54,312 bases of DNA from Vicinamibacteraceae bacterium (GCA_012271265.1 JAAXGQ010000043.1:1-54312), one strand, 5' to 3'; counted from the first letter of the stretch, positions 17,823-27,760 are shown. Notes: a model not told the origin generated them from the letters alone. Program-made: numbers and translations.

Positions 17823-18388
17823 GGGTTCACGCTCCCGCGCTCCGCGGTCCGGGACTCGAAGAGGGCCTTGCGCGCGGCGGTGGGCGAGAATCCCCGGTTC
17901 ACCAGCCGACGGAACTGGCGCTGCTGCCACTTGCGGACCGGGTCGGGGCGGTCGGACCAGGCGCCGTCAGGGTCGGGGAGTGGACGCTCCGGCGGGGCTT
18001 CCCGGCGGGCGAAGCGGGCGAGGGCGCGCGCTGCGGCCCGATCCTCTTCTCCTTCGGGGAACGCCGCCGAGAGCGCGGCTCCGATGGAGGCGCCCCCGAA
18101 CCGCCGCCGCCTGAGGTCGAGCCGGATCCGCGCCGGGCCATACCCGCCGCGCCGGGCGCGGATGCGGGCCACCTCGATGGCGAGGCGCGCGTCGTCGAGG
18201 TAGCCGCGGCTGGAGAGGCGCTCGATCGCCGCGTCGATGTCGGCCTCCGGATACTCCCTCCGGGCGAGCCGTTCCCGCACTTCACCCTCGCTGAGGTCGC
18301 GGCGGGCTATTAGCGCGATGGCGGCGGACCAGGCGGTGGGCCGGGCTTCCGGATCGCGTTTCCGGGAGCGGGCGAACGGCATGAGCAT
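17819..18388 (-). CDS. recX: RecX family regulator of RecA
   Basis: The product is 189 residues from ATG 18388; ATG 18382 is a second option. RecX binds RecA filaments and limits their activity. The three-helix repeats are visible: AIALIARRDLSEGEVRERLARREYPEADIDAAIERLSSRGYLDD is the characteristic first unit, followed by ARIRLDLRRRRFGG and a third near QQRQFRRLVNRGFSPTAARKAL. The stop overlaps the alaS start by four bases. Upstream, 80 bases separate it from the protein kinase gene. RecA itself is not in the window. Confidence 0.9.
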   Translation of the reverse strand: MLMPFARSRKRDPEARPTAWSAAIALIARRDLSEGEVRERLARREYPEADIDAAIERLSSRGYLDDARLAIEVARIRARRGGYGPARIRLDLRRRRFGGASIGAALSAAFPEGEEDRAAARALARFARREAPPERPLPDPDGAWSDRPDPVRKWQQRQFRRLVNRGFSPTAARKALFESRTAERGSVNP

Positions 18389-18468
18389 GAGCCTAACGCG
18401 GCCCCGGAGGGGGCGATGCGGGGGTCGGCGTCCCGCGTCCGGGCCCGTGGGCCGGCCCGTCGGAAGAC

Positions 18469-19416
18469 TCAGGAATCGGACCAGTCGGCGCCGCAGAAGG
18501 CGCACATCAGCGCATGCGGGGACCGGACGCGACCGCAGCCCCAGCACGGCGGGCTGCTCCGCCGCTCGGTGGCGCGAACCCGGGTCCGTACCGCTTCCAG
18601 CTCCTCGTTGGCGGGCCCGAAGGAGCTGAGTTCCCGGAGGTCCTCCAGCAGGCCGGCCGCCGTCGTGTAGCGCTTCGAGACCATCGGGTCGAGCGCCTTG
18701 GCGACGATGGCGTCGAGCTCCCGCGAGAGCGTCGCGTTGTGCCGGCGGGGGTGTGCGTTGCCCCCGGCCTCGACCAGCGCCTGCTGCCGTTTCGGATCCG
18801 GATCCCGGTACGGGAGCGACCTGGTGAGCATCTCGAAGAGCACCACGCCCATGGAGTAGATGTCGGAAGCGAAGACGGCCTCTCCCCGGAACTGCTCTGG
18901 AGCCAGGTAGTGCGGATTCCCGACGTGTTGCGACCCGTGTTCGGCAACGTTGATCGTGCGCGCGATGCCGAAGTCGCTGAGCTTCGCGGTCTCGTCCGAC
19001 AGCAGGATGTTGTCGGCGCTGAGGTCGCCGTGCAGCAGTTGAAGGCGGTGGGCGTGCTCGAGAGCGGTGAGCACCTGTCCGGCGATCCGCATCGCGAGCA
19101 AAGCCGGGAACGGCGCCTCGGCCTCGATCCGCCTGGAAAGGGGGCTGCCCTCCACCCATTCCATGACGACGAACAGCACGTCGTCCTGTTCGTCGCAGAC
19201 GATCAGCCGCACGATGTTCGGGTGTTCCAGGCCGACCAGAACCCGGGACTCCCTGAGGAGCGCCTCGCGGCCGGCCTCGCTTTGGTCGAAGGGCACCTTG
19301 ATCGCCCGGCGCACGTCGAGCAGCACGTCGCGCACCAGGTACACCGTGCCGAAGGCGCCGTGCCCGAGGTTCCGGAGCACCTCGTAATTCCCGAGGCGGC
19401 TGCCGAGGTTCAGCAT
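18469..19416 (-). CDS. Serine/threonine protein kinase with C-terminal zinc ribbon
   Basis: This 315-residue cytoplasmic protein has a eukaryotic-type kinase domain. Visible elements are the glycine loop GHGAFGTVYL, the ATP-lysine K40 (AIKV), catalytic-loop H129-G130-D131 followed by LSADN, DFG at 148-150 and an APE motif (LAPEQF). The loop departs from the usual HRDLKxxN: Arg is Gly, and the catalytic-loop Lys is Ser, which resembles tyrosine kinases more than PknB. There is no transmembrane helix and there are no PASTA repeats. The C-terminus has CWGC and CAFC ten residues apart, a likely zinc ribbon. Its start overlaps the rsmE stop, and recX follows. Targets unknown. Confidence 0.88.
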   Translation of the reverse strand: MLNLGSRLGNYEVLRNLGHGAFGTVYLVRDVLLDVRRAIKVPFDQSEAGREALLRESRVLVGLEHPNIVRLIVCDEQDDVLFVVMEWVEGSPLSRRIEAEAPFPALLAMRIAGQVLTALEHAHRLQLLHGDLSADNILLSDETAKLSDFGIARTINVAEHGSQHVGNPHYLAPEQFRGEAVFASDIYSMGVVLFEMLTRSLPYRDPDPKRQQALVEAGGNAHPRRHNATLSRELDAIVAKALDPMVSKRYTTAAGLLEDLRELSSFGPANEELEAVRTRVRATERRSSPPCWGCGRVRSPHALMCAFCGADWSDS

Positions 19417-20153
19417 CCGGGGGCGCTCCGGTCGTGAACTTCGGGTTCCCCGCCGGAGCCCAGCAGCGCCCAGGCGGCGACGGCCGCAGCGGTTCCGCTC
19501 CGGAGGACCCGATCTCCAAGCAGCAGCTGCCGGAACCCGCTCTCCCTGGCCGCCCGGACCTCGTCGGGACTGAACCCTCCTTCGGGCCCGATCGCCACCG
19601 CCCGACGGACCCTGCAGTCAGGGCCGGCGGGCGGGCGGTTCCGGCCGGCTGGGCAGGCGATCCAGCGCTCGCGGGGCAGGGCCGAGCCGATCCAGGTGGC
19701 GAACGCCTGCGGCGGGCCCACGACCGGGACGGTGGCCCGGCCGCACTGGCGCGCGCCGGAGAGGACGGCGGCCCGCCAGCGGGCCACCCTGCCCGAAGAC
19801 GCCCGGCCCAGGGATCGCTCCGTGATCAGGGGGATGAGCGAAGCGGCTCCGACTTCGGCGAGCCGACGCGCGGCGGCCGTGAAGGCGTCACCCTTGAGCA
19901 CGGCCAATCCCACCGTCAACCGGATCGATGGCTCCCGTGAGTGCAGCGCCTCCCCGCGAAGGAGGCGGCAACGACCGGCCCCATCCGTCTCGACGAAGCG
20001 GGCGGTGAAGGCGTGCCCCATGCCATCGAACACTTCGACCCGCGACTGGCGGGGAAGCCGGAGAACGCGCATCAGGTGGTGGGACTCGCCCCGGTCCAGC
20101 CAGATGTCGCGCAAACCGGCTGCCTCGGGAGCAAGGAAGCGACGGGGGGTCAT
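19410..20153 (-). CDS. rsmE: 16S rRNA (uracil(1498)-N3)-methyltransferase
   Basis: This 247-residue SPOUT-class enzyme methylates U1498 of 16S rRNA. The N-terminal PUA-like segment opens with MTPRRFLAPE and contains SHHLMRVLRL. The C-terminal knot has the diagnostic AIGPEGGFSPDEV and LGDRVLRSGTAA motifs for AdoMet binding. The frame is open 49 codons upstream, but ATG 20153 fits the family start. The stop overlaps the kinase start. In many bacteria rsmE follows prmA or dnaJ; here it follows dnaJ after a 233-base gap (20154-20386) in which I see no gene. Confidence 0.92.
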   Translation of the reverse strand: MTPRRFLAPEAAGLRDIWLDRGESHHLMRVLRLPRQSRVEVFDGMGHAFTARFVETDGAGRCRLLRGEALHSREPSIRLTVGLAVLKGDAFTAAARRLAEVGAASLIPLITERSLGRASSGRVARWRAAVLSGARQCGRATVPVVGPPQAFATWIGSALPRERWIACPAGRNRPPAGPDCRVRRAVAIGPEGGFSPDEVRAARESGFRQLLLGDRVLRSGTAAAVAAWALLGSGGEPEVHDRSAPGC

Positions 20154-20386
20154 GGGAAGAAGTGGGGATCGGGCCCCTGTTCTCGGGCCCGCGCGAGAGT
20201 AGCGGGGATCCGGCGGCTGGAGTCGGGTGGCTCGGGGATTTCGGTGCGGAGCCGGAGGACCCGGAGGCCGCTCGCCTTCCGGGAAGCCGGCGATCACCAC
20301 CAGGCCCTCTGTCTTGACCGTCTCTCGGCGCGAGGGGCAGGTTCCCCGCCGGACACCGCCTCCTTGCCGCTTCCGCCGGCGCCGGG

Positions 20387-21646
20387 TCAGTCGCCCTTTG
20401 GCGACCCGGAGGAAAAGAGGCGTCCAAACAGGGAACCCTTCGTGGAGAACGCCCCTTCGGGCTCGTCCTGATCGGCTCCCGGCGCCGCCTTCGACCTGCC
20501 CGGACGCCGCTCTCGCGCGCCGTTCATCGAGGACCCTTCGTCTGCGGCGCCTCGGGGGCCCCTCTTCGCTGCATTCTCACCGGGCTTGAGCGCGGCGGCC
20601 AGCGACTCCATGGCGCGGCGCGTCTCCCGGTTCATCCGCTTCGGAATCTCCACCCCGATCGTGACCAGATGATCCCCGCGGCCGCGCCCACGAAGGGCCG
20701 GAAAACCCTTCCCGGACAACGAGAGCGTGGCTTCGGGCTGGGTGCCCGCCGGAACCCGCACTGTTTCCGGGCCCCAGATGGTCCCGACCTCGATCCGGGT
20801 CCCGAGAGCTGCCTCCGGAATCGAGAGGGACGCCCGGGTCAACACGTCGTTCCCGTCGCGTTCCATCCCCGGGGCCGGCCTGACGTGGATCCGCACGTAC
20901 ATGTCCCCGGGGGGACCGCCGTTTCTCCCCAGGTGCCCCTGACCGGGAATGCGCAACTGCACCCCGTCGTCGATCCCGGCGGGGATCCGTACCGGGATCT
21001 CCCGCTCGACCGCCACCCGGCCCCGCCCGCTGCACTCCGGGCAGGGGGTACGGATCATCTCCCCCTGTCCGCGGCAGGCGGAGCAGGTCCGGCTCATCAC
21101 CATCATGCCTCGGGCGATCGTCTCCTGCCCGGAGCCCCGGCACCGCCCGCAGACGATCGGGCGCGTCCCCTGGCGGGCTCCGCTCCCGGAACACGGATCA
21201 CAGGGTTCCTCCCGTGCCCCGAGCACCCGCTTCTCCGTCGGGTGGCGCGGCTCGTCGAACTCCACCGCGAGCTCGTACTGGACATCCCGGCCGCGCTCGG
21301 GCCGCCGCCGCGATCCCCGTTGCCCGAAGAGATCGCCGAAGATGTCAAAGACGCTGCCGCCGAAGAGATCCTCGATGTCGCGGGCCACGTCGCTGTTCAC
21401 CCGGGGTCCGGAGCCACCGACCCCGGCGCGGCCGAAGCGGTCGTAGCGGGCCCGCTGCTCCGGGTCCTTCAACACGCTGTAGGCCTCGGACGCCTGCTTG
21501 AAGGCCTCCCCCGCCGACGGATCGTCCGGATTCCGGTCCGGGTGAAACCGGACCGCGAGCGCGCGGTAGGCCTTCTTGATGCCGGCGGGCGAGGCATCCC
21601 GCGGGACGCCGAGAATCTCGTAGTAGTCGCGCTCGGATTCAGCCAT
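20387..21646 (-). CDS. dnaJ: Molecular chaperone DnaJ (type I Hsp40)
   Basis: The 419-residue co-chaperone delivers clients to DnaK and stimulates its ATPase. The J domain (residues ~5-70) has HPD at 35-37. The zinc domain has four CxxCxGxG-type repeats, with cysteines at 149/152, 166/169, 188/191 and 202/205. The substrate-binding domains follow. The linker after the J domain is short and only weakly Gly/Phe-rich. The last ~70 residues are a charged, low-complexity extension beyond the usual DnaJ end. It lies 140 bases downstream of grpE; dnaK is not in the window. Confidence 0.95.
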   Translation of the reverse strand: MAESERDYYEILGVPRDASPAGIKKAYRALAVRFHPDRNPDDPSAGEAFKQASEAYSVLKDPEQRARYDRFGRAGVGGSGPRVNSDVARDIEDLFGGSVFDIFGDLFGQRGSRRRPERGRDVQYELAVEFDEPRHPTEKRVLGAREEPCDPCSGSGARQGTRPIVCGRCRGSGQETIARGMMVMSRTCSACRGQGEMIRTPCPECSGRGRVAVEREIPVRIPAGIDDGVQLRIPGQGHLGRNGGPPGDMYVRIHVRPAPGMERDGNDVLTRASLSIPEAALGTRIEVGTIWGPETVRVPAGTQPEATLSLSGKGFPALRGRGRGDHLVTIGVEIPKRMNRETRRAMESLAAALKPGENAAKRGPRGAADEGSSMNGARERRPGRSKAAPGADQDEPEGAFSTKGSLFGRLFSSGSPKGD

Positions 21647-21786
21647 GGGTCATATGGCCCCCGCGGGACGGCTTCCGATCGGATGGAACCCCGGCCGGCA
21701 GGTCGGCGGTGGCACGGCTCGAGGTCTGGCGCGGGAGCAGGCCGCTTCCTGACTCAGGGAACGCCGCGCGACGCCCCGGATCCGGA

Positions 21787-22473
21787 TCACGCCTCCGCTT
21801 CGCCCGCTTCGCCCGCCTCGCCGGGAGCCGCATCGGGGCCGTCGCCCTCGGCCACGATGACCTTCGCGTGGCGGACGACCCGGTCGCCTCGCCGGTATCC
21901 CCGTTCGAAGACCGCGATGATCTGGCCGTCCCGCTCGCCGGCCTTGGCCGGGCTCCGTAGCATCGCCTCGTGCACCCGGAAATCGAAAGGCATGCCGTCG
22001 GCTTCGATCTCTTCGATCCCATGCTCGGCGAGCGCCTTCCGAAAGCGCTGCACGACGAGCCTCACGCCCTCTGCGAGATCGGCGAGGGCCTTCCGGGGAT
22101 CCGGTCCGTCCGCCTCGGGATCGCGCCCCAGCGCGTTGTCGGCGCCTGCCGCAGCCCGCTCGAGGTCGTCGAGGACCGGCAGGAAGCCGAGACAGGTGTC
22201 CTCTTCGACCCGCGCCTGTTTCTTTTTCAGGTCTTCCCGGGTGCGCCGCTTGTAGTTGGCGAATTCCGCCTGGCTCCGCCGGGCCAGATTCTGAAGTTCG
22301 GCAAGGCTCCGTTCCGCCTCGTCCCGGGCGGCGTTCGCGTGGTCGAGATCCTGACGAAGGGAGTCGTTCTCAAGCAACAGGGATGCGGCGTCGGGATCGG
22401 CGGCGCCCTGTTCCTCCGGATCGGGAGCGTTCTCCTCGGATTCGGACCGGCGGTCTTCGGATGAATCGGTCAT
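21787..22473 (-). CDS. grpE: Nucleotide exchange factor GrpE
   Basis: The 228-residue protein releases ADP from DnaK. An acidic N-terminus is followed by a long coiled coil (residues ~40-110, with LQNLARRSQAEFANYKRRTREDL, the family hallmark) and the C-terminal beta domain (FDFRVHEAMLRSPA ... VFERGYRRGDRVVRHAKVIVAEG). I take ATG 22473 (MTDSSEDRR), as the frame upstream runs into the lipM-like gene. TAGCCT at 22499-22504, 25 bases upstream inside the end of that gene, could be a private -10 box. The C-terminus is an EAGEAGEAEA tail. Confidence 0.94.
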   Translation of the reverse strand: MTDSSEDRRSESEENAPDPEEQGAADPDAASLLLENDSLRQDLDHANAARDEAERSLAELQNLARRSQAEFANYKRRTREDLKKKQARVEEDTCLGFLPVLDDLERAAAGADNALGRDPEADGPDPRKALADLAEGVRLVVQRFRKALAEHGIEEIEADGMPFDFRVHEAMLRSPAKAGERDGQIIAVFERGYRRGDRVVRHAKVIVAEGDGPDAAPGEAGEAGEAEA

Positions 22474-22496
22474 GGCTCGCAAGAGGCTGCCCGGAA

Positions 22497-23246
22497 TCAG
22501 GCTAGCACGCCCATTTGGGCAAAACGGCGCCCGAACGCGGCGACCATCGAGGCGGCCACCGATTCGGGAGAGATCGGAAAGCGGGCGGCGGCTTCGGCGA
22601 GTCCGACGGCCGTCAGGGGCGCGTCGGCAGGGAGTCCGACGGCCCGGTTCGTCATGGCGGAATCCACCGTCCAGGGGATGGATCCGTGCTGCAGGAAGGC
22701 GCCGCGGCGCCAACGCTGGGCCCCGGCCACCAGCTTCCGCCCGCCCACGGCGAGTTCATGGCCGGTCGCGACGGCGAGGCAGGGGAGCCGCGCCGCGGCC
22801 CGGTCGCGCCCGCCCGCATTCCTCTCCGGATCGAGGACGACGAAGGGCTCCAGCCCTTCACGGATGGCGCTCATGACGAGGCGGTAGGCGCCCAGGACTC
22901 CCGCCGCCGTGCCCCTCGGAGCAGCGAACGCGTAGGTCAGGTCATCCGGACGATGGAGGAGCGCCCGGCCGCCCGTCGGGCGCCGGATCCAGACAATGCC
23001 GAGGCGGGCGAGCGCCTCGGGATCGGCCGCCTCGGCGAGCTCCTGCCGGCGCCCCAGACTCAGGGTGGGGCGCGACCAGCGGTAGAGCCGCAGCATCGGG
23101 GGAGCGCCAGCGTCCGCGAGCTCCAGCATCTCCCGGTCGCGCTGCATGTGCCGGGCCCCTTCTTCGGGGGGGCCGATCCAGTCCAGGCCGGCAGGCCGGA
23201 AGTCGAGCGGAACGGCGCGCGGCGCCGGACTTTCTGCCGCTCGCAC
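22497..23246 (-). CDS. Lipoate/octanoate transferase of the LplA/LipB/LipM family
   Basis: This 249-residue enzyme is predicted to attach octanoyl or lipoyl groups to carrier domains such as the E2 subunits of 2-oxoacid dehydrogenases. Family motifs are RRPTGGRALLHRPDDLTYAF (residues ~89-107) and GGRKLVAGAQRWRRGAFLQHGSI (169-190), with Lys171 as the invariant lysine. C156 lies 15 residues before it, the place of the acyl-transfer Cys in LipM, so LipM activity is more likely than ATP-dependent LplA. The start is a GTG, 10 bases after the ald stop. The dehydrogenase E1 gene at the end of the window shows a likely need for lipoylation. Confidence 0.85.
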   Translation of the reverse strand: MRAAESPAPRAVPLDFRPAGLDWIGPPEEGARHMQRDREMLELADAGAPPMLRLYRWSRPTLSLGRRQELAEAADPEALARLGIVWIRRPTGGRALLHRPDDLTYAFAAPRGTAAGVLGAYRLVMSAIREGLEPFVVLDPERNAGGRDRAAARLPCLAVATGHELAVGGRKLVAGAQRWRRGAFLQHGSIPWTVDSAMTNRAVGLPADAPLTAVGLAEAAARFPISPESVAASMVAAFGRRFAQMGVLA

Positions 23247-23256
23247 CGGAAGATGA

Positions 23257-24372
<1,116 letters not shown>

Positions 24373-24378
24373 CCGGGG

Positions 24379-24849
24379 TCAGCCTTTCGCGGTTGTCTTC
24401 CGGTCAGCATGCTCCGGCGGCTGGTGGTGGATGACTCCGTCGAACTCGGCGCCGAGCGCCACGACCACGTGCGGCGCAGTCACGTCGCCAACGAGGGACC
24501 CACTCCCGGCGAGTTCGACGAGTTCCTTCGCCTCGATGTTCCCCCGCACATTGCCGTGAACGGTGACGCGGCGCCCGTGGAGCCTGCTGGCCTCGACCGA
24601 CCCTCCTTCCGGCACGGTGACCGCCGCCTGAGAGTGAACATCGCCCTTGACCGATCCCTCGACGCAGATGTCCTCGGACGAGGTGATCTTCCCTTCGACC
24701 GTGGCCGGCCCTCCAATCCAGGTGCTGCGGGTGCTCCGCGGAGCCTGCGTCCGGGTGGGGGCAGGGCGTGGGGGGAGGGGTCGCTCCACGGCAGACTCCT
24801 TTTCGGGGGCGGATTTGCCTTCGTGGCTGGAACGTCGGAAGAGGGCCAT
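24379..24849 (-). CDS. Bactofilin (polymer-forming cytoskeletal protein)
   Basis: The 156-residue protein has the bactofilin beta-helix (residues ~45-135), a run of short hydrophobic strands with regular glycines (ATVEGKITSSEDICVEGSVKGDV ... VHGNVRGNIEAKELVELAGSGSLVGDV). It is flanked by a Pro/Arg-rich N-terminal tail and a short charged C-terminal tail. Bactofilins self-assemble without nucleotides and position cell-wall or polarity factors. It starts 29 bases downstream of the tRNA-Gly gene on the same strand and may be read from the same promoter. Confidence 0.9.
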   Translation of the reverse strand: MALFRRSSHEGKSAPEKESAVERPLPPRPAPTRTQAPRSTRSTWIGGPATVEGKITSSEDICVEGSVKGDVHSQAAVTVPEGGSVEASRLHGRRVTVHGNVRGNIEAKELVELAGSGSLVGDVTAPHVVVALGAEFDGVIHHQPPEHADRKTTAKG

Positions 24850-24878
24850 GGCTCAACACCCCGGGCACTTCGGGCGGG

Positions 24879-24951
24879 AGCGGGCGACGGGGCTCGAACC
24901 CGCGACACCGAGCTTGGGAAGCTCGTACTCTGCCAACTGAGATACGCCCGC
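24879..24951 (-). tRNA. tRNA-Gly (anticodon CCC)
   Basis: A full cloverleaf can be folded on the minus strand. The acceptor stem is GCGGGCG with CGCCCGC and discriminator U73. The D arm contains AGTTGGCA. The anticodon stem is CGAGC/GCTCG with loop TTCCCAA, giving anticodon CCC. The variable loop is GTGTC and the T arm has loop TTCGAGC. CCA is not encoded. U73 agrees with glycine identity. A -10-like TAGAAT lies 12 bases upstream. Confidence 0.95.
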
Positions 24952-24963
24952 CCGGACCCCGCA

Positions 24964-24969
24964 ATTCTA
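24964..24969 (-). promoter_or_regulatory. -10-like box, tRNA-Gly
   Basis: TAGAAT on the minus strand, 12 bases before the mature 5' end of the tRNA, fits a transcript with a leader of about five bases. The -35 region is not convincing. The sequence around it (TAGAATTGCG) recurs at the rsmB-PASTA junction. Confidence 0.45.
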
Positions 24970-25019
24970 GCCGAGCAGGTGGGGGCCGAAGCGTCAGGAT
25001 CGAGAGCCGGGACCCCAGG

Positions 25020-26429
25020 CTAGCCAGGGGAGGAAGCGGGCGCCTCGAACAGCCGCAACACCTCCCGAACCGCCTGTTGGCCGGCCTCGGCGCGGCCCGC
25101 CTCGAACCCCTCGACCGTGAGCCGCAGGACCGGTTCGGTATGGGATGGCCGCAGGGTGAACCTCCAGTCCGGAAAGTCCATCGTGAGTCCGTCGAGCCCG
25201 GTCGCCGCGCCGCCCGGGAAAGCAGCGCGGACCGCGGCCAGGGCTTTCCCGGCAGGCGCGGCGGAGAGGCTCAGCTCCTCAAGGACGAAGTAGCGCCGGC
25301 GCAGGTTGCCGGCGATCTCCGAGAGCGGTCGATCCGCGGCGCCGATGCACTGCACGAGCCGGAGGATCGGGAGAAGGGCGTTATCGGCATAGCCCGCCGC
25401 CCGGAAGTAGAAGTGACCGCTCAGCTCTCCGCCGAATCGGGCATCCTCCCGTCGCATCCGGCGCTTCATGTACGCATGTCCCACCCGGTTCGGGCAGGGC
25501 CTGCCGCCGGCACGGAGGATGGCTTCCGGCGTCGCGCGCGAAGAGCGGAGGTCGAAGACGACCGCGGCCCCGGGCTCGGCGCGAATCTCCTGCGGAGCCA
25601 GGATCGCCGTCGTGAAGTCCCCCGGAATGAAGGTTCCGCTGTCGTCCACGAAGGCGCAGCGATCGGCGTCCCCGTCCCAGAGAACGCCGAAGTCGGCGCG
25701 CTCCGCGAGGACGCGCCGCACGAGCTGGCGCCGGTTTTCCGGTTGGAGGGGATTGCCGCCGTGATTGGGGAAACGCCCGTCGGGTTCGAAAAAGAGCGGG
25801 ATGAACGTTCCGGGAAAGCCGCCGAGGACGCGCGCGGCCATGACCCCCCCCATCCCGTTTCCGGCGTCGAGCACGATCCGAAGCGACGGAAGCGAAGAGG
25901 GCGGGGCCGCCTCGTGCAGGAAGGCCCGGTAGGGCTCGCTGATGTCGAGGACGCCCTCCCCGGGGAGGGACCTGCGGCGCTCCCGGGTTTCATGGGCGAC
26001 CTCCGGCGGCGGGATGGCGGCGGCGGCATCCCGCACTGCCGGCAGGCCGTTTTCCTGGAACACCGGGGCGGCATCCCGTTCGACCAGCTTGATTCCGTTG
26101 TCGCCGGGCGGGTTGTGGGACGCGGTGACCATGCCGCCGCCGGCAAGCGCGTGGGCCCGAACGGCGAACCACATCGCATCCGTCGCCAGCATCCCGAAGT
26201 GAACTACCTCGCCGCCGCCGGACCGCAGGCCGGCGGCGAATGCCGCGGCGAGCGCCGGGCTGGTGGCGCGCATGTCGCGGGCCACCCCGATCCGGCCTCC
26301 ACCAAGGTAGGTCACGAAGGCCTTCCCGATCCGGAAGGCAAGGGAGGGGGACAGGGGCATCGGCGCCGGTCCGCGCACGTCGTACGCCTTGAACAGCGCG
26401 TGCTCGGCGGCGGTCAGGCCGGTGCTCAC
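25020..26429 (-). CDS. Phosphomannomutase/phosphoglucomutase
   Basis: This 469-residue alpha-D-phosphohexomutase moves phosphate between C6 and C1 of mannose or glucose. It shows all four family signatures: the phosphoserine loop TASHNPPGDNGIKL, the metal loop DGDADR, the sugar loop GGELSGHFYF and the phosphate loop RPSHTEP (Asn, usual here, is His). The GTG at 26429 overlaps the stop of the upstream nucleotidyltransferase as GTGA; the ATG at 26453 is less likely. The pairing with a sugar-1-phosphate nucleotidyltransferase suggests GDP-mannose or a similar activated sugar as the product. Confidence 0.92.
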   Translation of the reverse strand: MSTGLTAAEHALFKAYDVRGPAPMPLSPSLAFRIGKAFVTYLGGGRIGVARDMRATSPALAAAFAAGLRSGGGEVVHFGMLATDAMWFAVRAHALAGGGMVTASHNPPGDNGIKLVERDAAPVFQENGLPAVRDAAAAIPPPEVAHETRERRRSLPGEGVLDISEPYRAFLHEAAPPSSLPSLRIVLDAGNGMGGVMAARVLGGFPGTFIPLFFEPDGRFPNHGGNPLQPENRRQLVRRVLAERADFGVLWDGDADRCAFVDDSGTFIPGDFTTAILAPQEIRAEPGAAVVFDLRSSRATPEAILRAGGRPCPNRVGHAYMKRRMRREDARFGGELSGHFYFRAAGYADNALLPILRLVQCIGAADRPLSEIAGNLRRRYFVLEELSLSAAPAGKALAAVRAAFPGGAATGLDGLTMDFPDWRFTLRPSHTEPVLRLTVEGFEAGRAEAGQQAVREVLRLFEAPASSPG

Positions 26430-27532
26430 GGAGACCTCCGATCCGGAGACCACGGGATCCGGCTGAAGCCGGGAACCACGCTCTTGTCGCCGAGGACGAC
26501 CCCCTCGATCAGCGCTTCGCGGCCGACGAAGCCCGCCGCTCCCACCACCGCCCGCCGGACTACGGCTTCCGGTCCGACGCGGGTCCCGGCCCAGAGGATC
26601 GCGTCCTCGACCGCGGCGCCTTCCTCCACGACGACGCGGCGCCCGAGGACGGCGTAGGGACCGATGCGGGCTCTGGCCCGGACGACGGCGCGGTCACCCA
26701 CGTAAGCGGGGCCGCTAAGTACCGCCTCCGGATGGATCGAGGCGGCCTTTCCCACGATGACCCCTCCGGGGTTCGCCGGACCCGCTCCGTGGATCCGGAT
26801 GCGGCCGTCGAGGGCGTCCCGGTGGGCCTGGCGGTATCGCGAGATCACGCCGATGTCCAGGAAGTACCCCTCGTGGCGATGGGCGACGATGCGCCGCCCG
26901 GAGCGGATCACCTCCGGAAAGACATCGCGTTCCAGCGACACCGGCCTGCCTCGGGGGATGAAATCGAAGATGCCGGGATCCATGAAGTAGGCCCCGACGC
27001 TGATGTCGGCGGCGCCGGCTTCCGGGGCCTTCTCTTCGAACGCAGTGACGCGGGCCATTCCTTGCCGCTCGCAGGTCGCGATCCGGCCGTAGGCCGCCGC
27101 GTCCGGGACGCGGGTCAGGGCCAGCGTGAGCGCGGCGGCACTCGTCCTGTGGGTCGCGGCCAGGGCGCGGAAGTCCAGGTTCCAGAGGACGTCGCCGTTC
27201 ATGCAGAGGAAGGGCTCCCGAAGGCGTGCGCGCAGCCTTCCGAGAGCGCCGCCGGTTCCGAGCGGCAGCGGTTCCACCGCGTACTCGAGGCGGAGTCCGA
27301 AGGCGGCGCCGTCCCCGAACATGGGCCGGAGGCGCCGGGGCAGGTGCCCGAGGCACAGAACCACGTCGCGAAATCCCGCCTGGCGGAGCAGATCGAACTG
27401 GGTGGCGAGAAACGGTTGGCCAAGGATCGGAACCACGGCCTTGGGGCGGCCGGCGGTCAACGGCCGGAGGCGGGCCCCCCGGCCCCCGACGAGGATGACC
27501 GCCTTCACCCGCTCCCGGGGCCCACCACCCAT
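26426..27532 (-). CDS. NDP-sugar pyrophosphorylase with C-terminal left-handed beta-helix
   Basis: The 368-residue enzyme makes a nucleotide sugar from a sugar-1-phosphate. The N-terminal nucleotidyltransferase domain begins KAVILVGGRGARLRPLTAGRPKAVVPILG, the family signature; NGDVLWN supplies the metal Asp, and FEEKAPEAGAADISVGAYFMDP is typical. Residues ~245-360 are hexapeptide repeats. Most relatives start right at MKAVI, so the GTG at 27508 is a good alternative to ATG 27532. TACCCT at 27548-27553 is a weak -10 candidate. It heads the minus-strand run and is coupled to the phosphohexomutase. Confidence 0.9.
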   Translation of the reverse strand: MGGGPRERVKAVILVGGRGARLRPLTAGRPKAVVPILGQPFLATQFDLLRQAGFRDVVLCLGHLPRRLRPMFGDGAAFGLRLEYAVEPLPLGTGGALGRLRARLREPFLCMNGDVLWNLDFRALAATHRTSAAALTLALTRVPDAAAYGRIATCERQGMARVTAFEEKAPEAGAADISVGAYFMDPGIFDFIPRGRPVSLERDVFPEVIRSGRRIVAHRHEGYFLDIGVISRYRQAHRDALDGRIRIHGAGPANPGGVIVGKAASIHPEAVLSGPAYVGDRAVVRARARIGPYAVLGRRVVVEEGAAVEDAILWAGTRVGPEAVVRRAVVGAAGFVGREALIEGVVLGDKSVVPGFSRIPWSPDRRSP

Positions 27533-27650
27533 GAATTCATGGCTGGCAGGGTATCGTGAGGCGGCTCAGCGCCCTCTCTCCGGGCCTGCAGCCGCCCGAC
27601 CGCAATCCGCCGTTCCGCGGGCGCCCGGCTGGACCATGGAGCGCCGCCCC

Positions 27651-27760
27651 TGGAGCGCCGGCGTCCTCGCCGGCCTGCGCCGCACCTGCGCTCCCTCAGC
27701 CAGTCACCTGCCGACCGCGCCGGCCCATGGAGCGCCGGCGTCCTCGCCGGCCTGCGCCGC
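27651..27760. repeat. Two identical 33-base hairpin repeats
   Basis: Identical 33-base copies lie at 27651-27683 and 27728-27760, 77 bases apart. Each starts TGGAGC, contains stem GCCGGCG, loop TCCT and stem CGCCGGC, and ends CTGCGCCGC. They belong to the same family as 1-56 and 5621-5652. Confidence 0.75.

Noticed and set aside
20154-20386. Possible terminator or regulatory RNA between dnaJ and rsmE
   Set aside because: GGGCCC-type short repeats are present but no stable stem with a T-run; likely base-composition noise.
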